Assembly (NCBI GenBank): GCA_947304405.1
Contig: CAMZBB010000011.1
Coordinates: forward strand, 1 to 43,508
Direction: 5' to 3'
Source: an uncultured Clostridia bacterium
GTDB lineage: Bacteria > Bacillota > Clostridia > Saccharofermentanales > Saccharofermentanaceae
DNA length: 43,508 nt
The notes beneath the pieces were generated by a model. That model was not told the origin of the DNA. It saw only the letters and a list, made by a program, of their open reading frames with translations, and did not search any database. Below are positions 40,285-43,508 of the stretch, one piece after another. The position numbers and the translations under genes are program-made. Each line of letters starts with the position of its first letter. The first letter of the stretch is position 1.

Positions 40285-41022
40285 CTAATTTGATGCGATT
40301 ATTGCAGCGCCTATTGCGGAAAGATATTGGGAATGCTCAGGGATCTCTGCCGGCAGGCCGAAAACGGAAGAAGCATAGCGCTCTATCCCGGGGATCTGTG
40401 TAAGACCGCCCGAAAGCAGGAGTTTGCCGCATCTGACCTTTCCGAGCAGCGCCTTTGACTGCGTCAGGATCTGCCAGATCACGCCTTTCATTATCTCTTC
40501 AGGCTGAGTGTTGGCTGCAATAAGTTCAGTTATCTCCGACTGGGCGAAAACGGCGCATGTCGATGAAAGCTTTACAGAAGGCTGGTCAGCGTCTCCCAGT
40601 GCAATAGATTCAAAATCCATCTGAAGAAGGTTCAGTGAATTGACAACGAACATTCCGCAGCCTGCGGCGCACTTGTCGTTGACGAAGAACTCCTTGAGCT
40701 TTCCGTTTTCGCAAACGATTATCTTTGTATCCTGTCCACCGATGTCGAGCACGACATTGTGATCCGGAGCCATCTTCCCCGCTCCTGCCGCCAGCGCGAC
40801 AAGCTCAGAGACCGTATTACCTGCTCCCGCGTTGTTCTTCCCGTATCCGCAAGTGACTACCGGCGCACCGGGATAAAGCGCTTCAAGCTCTTCCGCCTTC
40901 TTTTCGAAGTACTCCTTCTGCCTGATCGGAGTCCTCTCGGAAGAGAGCGAGATGATCTCACTGCCGTCCATGACGCAGTATTTGGTATAGGTCGATCCGA
41001 TGTCGATTCCTATGGTCTTCAA
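40285..41022 (-). CDS. 2-Hydroxyacyl-CoA dehydratase activase (HgdC family)
   Basis: An ATPase that passes one low-potential electron to the dehydratase after ATP hydrolysis. The 245-residue product has the ASKHA phosphate motifs GIDIGSTYTK and LDIGGQDTK, and the cysteines C118 (NDKCAAG) and C156 (SSTCAVFA) that hold the shared [4Fe-4S] cluster at the dimer interface. An extra C122 is present. The start is TTG at 41022, with AAGGAG upstream, and it overlaps the dehydratase stop as TTGA. The companion subunits lie upstream. Confidence 0.92.
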   Translation of the reverse strand: MKTIGIDIGSTYTKYCVMDGSEIISLSSERTPIRQKEYFEKKAEELEALYPGAPVVTCGYGKNNAGAGNTVSELVALAAGAGKMAPDHNVVLDIGGQDTKIIVCENGKLKEFFVNDKCAAGCGMFVVNSLNLLQMDFESIALGDADQPSVKLSSTCAVFAQSEITELIAANTQPEEIMKGVIWQILTQSKALLGKVRCGKLLLSGGLTQIPGIERYASSVFGLPAEIPEHSQYLSAIGAAIIASN

Positions 41023-42161
41023 CTTACGGTCTCCTTAAGGATCTTCATGAGCGATGCAGCGCGCTCAACATCCAGGTATTCGCGGTCGATCATGTCGACC
41101 TCAAGTTCAGCCTGCGGAATGCCTACGTTCTTGGCGGATACGTAGTCGCACTTGCAGCTCTTGTTGCGGCAGGTTACCGCGCACTTCGCGCCGGATGCCG
41201 CGATCAGTGCCGAAAGCCTTTCCGTCTTTGTCTTCTGCGAAAGGTTAAGGAACGTATTGTTATAAGCTCCGAAAAGCTTATCCCAGACGGAATCCCCCTC
41301 ATAATCGAGATTCCACCACGTTATATAGTTGGAACCGCATACGCGGAAGCCTTCCATGACCTCAGTCAGGTATCTGTCCTTGTGATACCAGAGCGGATAT
41401 CCGATCCAGAACAAAGGCGTGAGCGACTTGTTACACTCCGGATAAGTCTCCATCTCGTCAGCCATCAGGTTGTAGATTATAGCGGTCTCTTCCTTGCATC
41501 TTGCGGTTATCAGGAAATTTATGTCATCGAAAAGCAGCGTCGGCGGGACTTCCCTCTCCTTAAGGCATGCGCAGACCCTCTTCCATGCGGCAACGGAATT
41601 GATGCTGTTCCCGATCCTTTTGGCGAGTTCGTTCTCATCGAGCTTGTTGCCGCTCAGTTCTTCCATCTTCTTAACGAACTCCTTATGCTGCTTCTCAACA
41701 TAAGGTCTGGCAATATCCGCATCCGTGAATTCACCCGGATAATCCAGAACGATGAGCGGCACGTTGTATCTCTTGGCAAGGATGCTCCACCATGCCGGAA
41801 GCGTGTTGCACTGGTTGTTCGTAGCGATCAGGACATCAGGCACAGGCGGAACGCCTCTGGGGCCCTTTCCGGTTGAAATGCATCCCTCAAAGCAGCAAGA
41901 ATAAGAACAGCAGTCACATGACAGGAACTGTCTGGAACTCTCTTCGAGCAGGGGCTGCTCCAGCCCGCTCGCCGCTATAACCGCGGCATAGCTTTCGGGA
42001 TAGACATACTCGATATCAAGAGCGTCAAGGATCTCAACGGGAGCGAACGAAGTCACCCACGCAACCTTCTGCGAAGGAGCTCTGCCTTTCGCATATTTCG
42101 AGAAATCTTTATAGTAGCTTCTCATCGCTCCCGCTACATGTACAAGATATGAATCAGGCAT
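41019..42161 (-). CDS. 2-Hydroxyacyl-CoA dehydratase subunit, cysteine-rich variant
   Basis: A 380-residue protein of the HgdB/FldC/BcrB family, part of an iron-sulfur enzyme that removes water from 2-hydroxyacyl-CoA or reduces an aromatic acyl-CoA. The unusual feature is a cluster of cysteines at C82, C84, C85, C89, C90 and C94, where relatives normally have one or two, plus C118 and a later group C327, C331, C336, C338. This could bind a larger or second cluster. TAAGGAGT precedes the ATG. The substrate cannot be read from the sequence; no CoA-transferase is adjacent. Confidence 0.85.
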   Translation of the reverse strand: MPDSYLVHVAGAMRSYYKDFSKYAKGRAPSQKVAWVTSFAPVEILDALDIEYVYPESYAAVIAASGLEQPLLEESSRQFLSCDCCSYSCCFEGCISTGKGPRGVPPVPDVLIATNNQCNTLPAWWSILAKRYNVPLIVLDYPGEFTDADIARPYVEKQHKEFVKKMEELSGNKLDENELAKRIGNSINSVAAWKRVCACLKEREVPPTLLFDDINFLITARCKEETAIIYNLMADEMETYPECNKSLTPLFWIGYPLWYHKDRYLTEVMEGFRVCGSNYITWWNLDYEGDSVWDKLFGAYNNTFLNLSQKTKTERLSALIAASGAKCAVTCRNKSCKCDYVSAKNVGIPQAELEVDMIDREYLDVERAASLMKILKETVS

Positions 42162-42177
42162 CTTTACTCCTTAAGAA

Positions 42178-43119
42178 TCAGATAATGTCGGCGAAGGCCT
42201 CGAGCGCAAACGCATGCGCACCCGCGTCCGTCGAATCGGAAAGCTGCACCTGAAGGACCGGGATGCCCTTCTCATCAAGCACTTTCTTATATACCGAGAA
42301 CAGATAGTCGTATGGCTCGCAGTATTTCTGCGTCGCGAAGATAACTCCTCTGCAGCCTTTTTCCTCGATCTCGGCAACATCGTTTTTGATCAACTCTTCG
42401 AAAAGATCCTGCGTCGGCGAAGGCCTTCTGGAAAGGATGTCCGAAGCGATCTTCAGATAGATGTCTTCCGATGAATCAGCACTTTCAGACTGAACCGCAA
42501 TCCTTCCGGATTCCGGGAGATCATCGCCGGTCACCTTCATTCCGGCCTTTTCTATACAATCGGAAAGCTCAATACCTGCAAGGAACGAGCCTACAAGATA
42601 AACCGGCTTTCCGTCTTTTCCAGCTTCAATACGGCTTTCGTCGAATGAATAAGGCGCATTGAGCGAAGCATGGACCTCGCGGATGTATGACGAATATGAA
42701 AGATCACTAAGCTTGCCGTAAGAAGCCGCGATCTTTGCATTGCGCTCTGAAATGACCATGTCTCTTGCCTTAATCTCGTCATCGCTGATGCTGATATTGA
42801 AATGCTTCTCGAGCTTTGCCTTATAGTCGCGAAGGATATCTGCGAAATAAGCTACAGAGCCTTCATCCCTGATGGCAGGGACCGGCATCGAATATATGAA
42901 CTTGCCCGTCTCATCCAGATAACTGCCGATCGAACGGCTGCTGTCGCAGCTCTTGGGAAACACCGCGCCGTCTATGGAAGCGTCTTCTTTGACCTGCGAG
43001 ATGAAATCAGCTGCGTATCCGCAATAATGAGACAGCCTCTCGCTGCCTTCATATCCGGTGAACCTCACCGTGTCTATGATCTGTTCCGGAACAAATCCGG
43101 ACATTGATAGTATCTTCAT
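42178..43119 (-). CDS. 2-Hydroxyacyl-CoA dehydratase family subunit
   Basis: A 313-residue protein of the same fold as the next gene, probably the second subunit of the heterodimer. Cysteines at C33 (HYCGYAAD), C58 (PKSCDSS) and C267 (QKYCEPYDY) are placed like the cluster ligands of this family, with C256 nearby. It is the first gene of the trio, with a consensus promoter and a GAGG site upstream, and is followed 16 bases later by the cysteine-rich subunit and then the activase. Confidence 0.84.
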   Translation of the reverse strand: MKILSMSGFVPEQIIDTVRFTGYEGSERLSHYCGYAADFISQVKEDASIDGAVFPKSCDSSRSIGSYLDETGKFIYSMPVPAIRDEGSVAYFADILRDYKAKLEKHFNISISDDEIKARDMVISERNAKIAASYGKLSDLSYSSYIREVHASLNAPYSFDESRIEAGKDGKPVYLVGSFLAGIELSDCIEKAGMKVTGDDLPESGRIAVQSESADSSEDIYLKIASDILSRRPSPTQDLFEELIKNDVAEIEEKGCRGVIFATQKYCEPYDYLFSVYKKVLDEKGIPVLQVQLSDSTDAGAHAFALEAFADII

Positions 43120-43151
43120 TTCCTCATTATCCTTGGTTTTTCAATGTGAAC

Positions 43152-43180
43152 ATTATAGAAAACCTTCTTATTTAGTTCAA
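43152..43180 (-). promoter_or_regulatory. Promoter of the dehydratase operon
   Basis: On the minus strand, -35 TTGAAC (43175-43180) and -10 TATAAT (43152-43157, perfect) are separated by exactly 17 bases. It lies just downstream of the rubrerythrin terminator. Confidence 0.8.
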
Positions 43181-43196
43181 TGCTGATTCAAGGCAG

Positions 43197-43225
43197 AAAA
43201 AGGGCTGACCCAAAAGGATCAGCCC
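43197..43225 (-). terminator. Intrinsic terminator of the rubrerythrin gene
   Basis: On the minus strand GGGCTGATCC and GGGTCAGCCC form a 10 bp stem (one G-U) around TTTT, followed by TTTTTC. It is the end of the message entering from the right edge. Confidence 0.88.
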
Positions 43226-43243
43226 AAATTACCAAGCGAACAA

Positions 43244-43309
43244 CGTATTGGTTGCGAACTTCCGCACAAGCGAGCTTTGCGAGCGCGGAGGACCATAGCA
43301 AACAATACG
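43244..43309. repeat. Long imperfect hairpin in the rubrerythrin 3' region
   Basis: CGTATTGGTTGC (43244-43255) pairs with GCAAACAATACG (43298-43309) with one mismatch, and CTTCCGC (43259-43265) pairs with GCGGAGG (43285-43291) with one wobble, around a GC-rich centre with GCGAGC twice. It lies between the stop codon and the terminator. It resembles a repetitive extragenic palindrome, but I saw only one copy here. Confidence 0.5.
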
Positions 43310-43320
43310 GCGTGAGCGTA

Positions 43321-43508
43321 TCAGTAGTTTTCTGCGTTAACCTCAAAATAGCTCTGGGGATGAGCGCAAACAGGGCACATCTCGGGTGCCTTTGTGCCGA
43401 CGATGATGTGGCCGCAGTTCCTGCATTCCCAGACCTTAACTTCACTCTTAGCAAAGACTTCCTGAGCCTCAACGTTCTTGAGGAGTGCTCTGTAACGCTC
43501 TTCGTGAT
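43321..43508 (-). CDS. Rubrerythrin, C-terminal part (cut by window edge)
   Basis: The visible 61 residues end a rubrerythrin-type protein that reduces hydrogen peroxide in anaerobes. They start HEERYRALLKNVEAQEVF, the end of the ferritin-like domain, and continue into a rubredoxin-like domain with WECRNCGH and EMCPVCAHP, the two CxxC pairs for a single iron. The N-terminus, including the di-iron site, is outside the window. It sits next to the oxygen-sensitive dehydratase operon, fitting an anaerobe that guards against oxidants. A terminator follows at 43197-43225. Confidence 0.9.
   Translation of the reverse strand, partial: HEERYRALLKNVEAQEVFAKSEVKVWECRNCGHIIVGTKAPEMCPVCAHPQSYFEVNAENY

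Overview
The window reads as chromosomal core sequence from an anaerobic Clostridia-type Firmicute, possibly of the Ruminococcaceae/Saccharofermentans kind; that placement is inferred. The basis is housekeeping gene content, strong AGGAGG ribosome sites, a Gram-positive LexA box at recA, clostridial ChW cell-wall repeats, rubrerythrin, and an oxygen-sensitive 2-hydroxyacyl-CoA dehydratase set. I see no insertion sequence, prophage, integrase or CRISPR array. Genes are densely packed and mostly on the minus strand. No gene-free gap reaches 300 bases.

Layout. 1-3006 (minus): rimO, pgsA, acpP and the start of rnc. 3164-4788 (plus): an unrecognised membrane protein and a metallo-beta-lactamase-fold hydrolase. 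4763-6419 (minus): recA and recX, with promoter, LexA box and intergenic hairpin. 6599-14891 (minus): a likely operon proC, rnhA, nudix, ftsK, pncC/cinA, murJ and an unrecognised 435-residue protein. 14990-15063: tRNA-Trp, whose promoter interleaves with that of proC. 15129-18348: an acidic membrane protein (minus), then an SDR and citrate synthase (plus). 18452-21907 (minus): a small HPr-like protein, a lipoprotein and two tandem SGNH hydrolases. 22060-23829 (minus): a 7TM/HD-GYP protein. 23949-24959 (plus): birA. 24967-31061 (minus): ACT-domain protein, hom, GNAT, purD, a nadD-yqeK fusion, rsfS, a small conserved protein and comEA. 31157-36642 (minus): argS, an M3 peptidase, an rsmF-type methyltransferase and the XTP pyrophosphatase. 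36768-37748 (plus): a MraY-like transferase. 37753-40239 (minus): gcvH, lipoate ligase and dihydrolipoyl dehydrogenase. 40285-43119 (minus): two 2-hydroxyacyl-CoA dehydratase subunits and their activase. 43321-end: the rubrerythrin C-terminus.

The least explained signals are non-coding. A 9-10 bp motif, TTTGTCGGT, occurs in helically phased arrays in front of both comEA and recA. A set of nested inverted repeats precedes the small HPr-like gene. A strong hairpin lies just before rnc. Among proteins, the most unusual are a dehydratase subunit with six cysteines in thirteen residues, the cysteine-rich 435-residue protein with a ParB/sulfiredoxin-like DGHHK motif, and a MraY-like enzyme lacking the usual HHH motif. 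All functional calls rest on reading motifs by eye; no searches were run.
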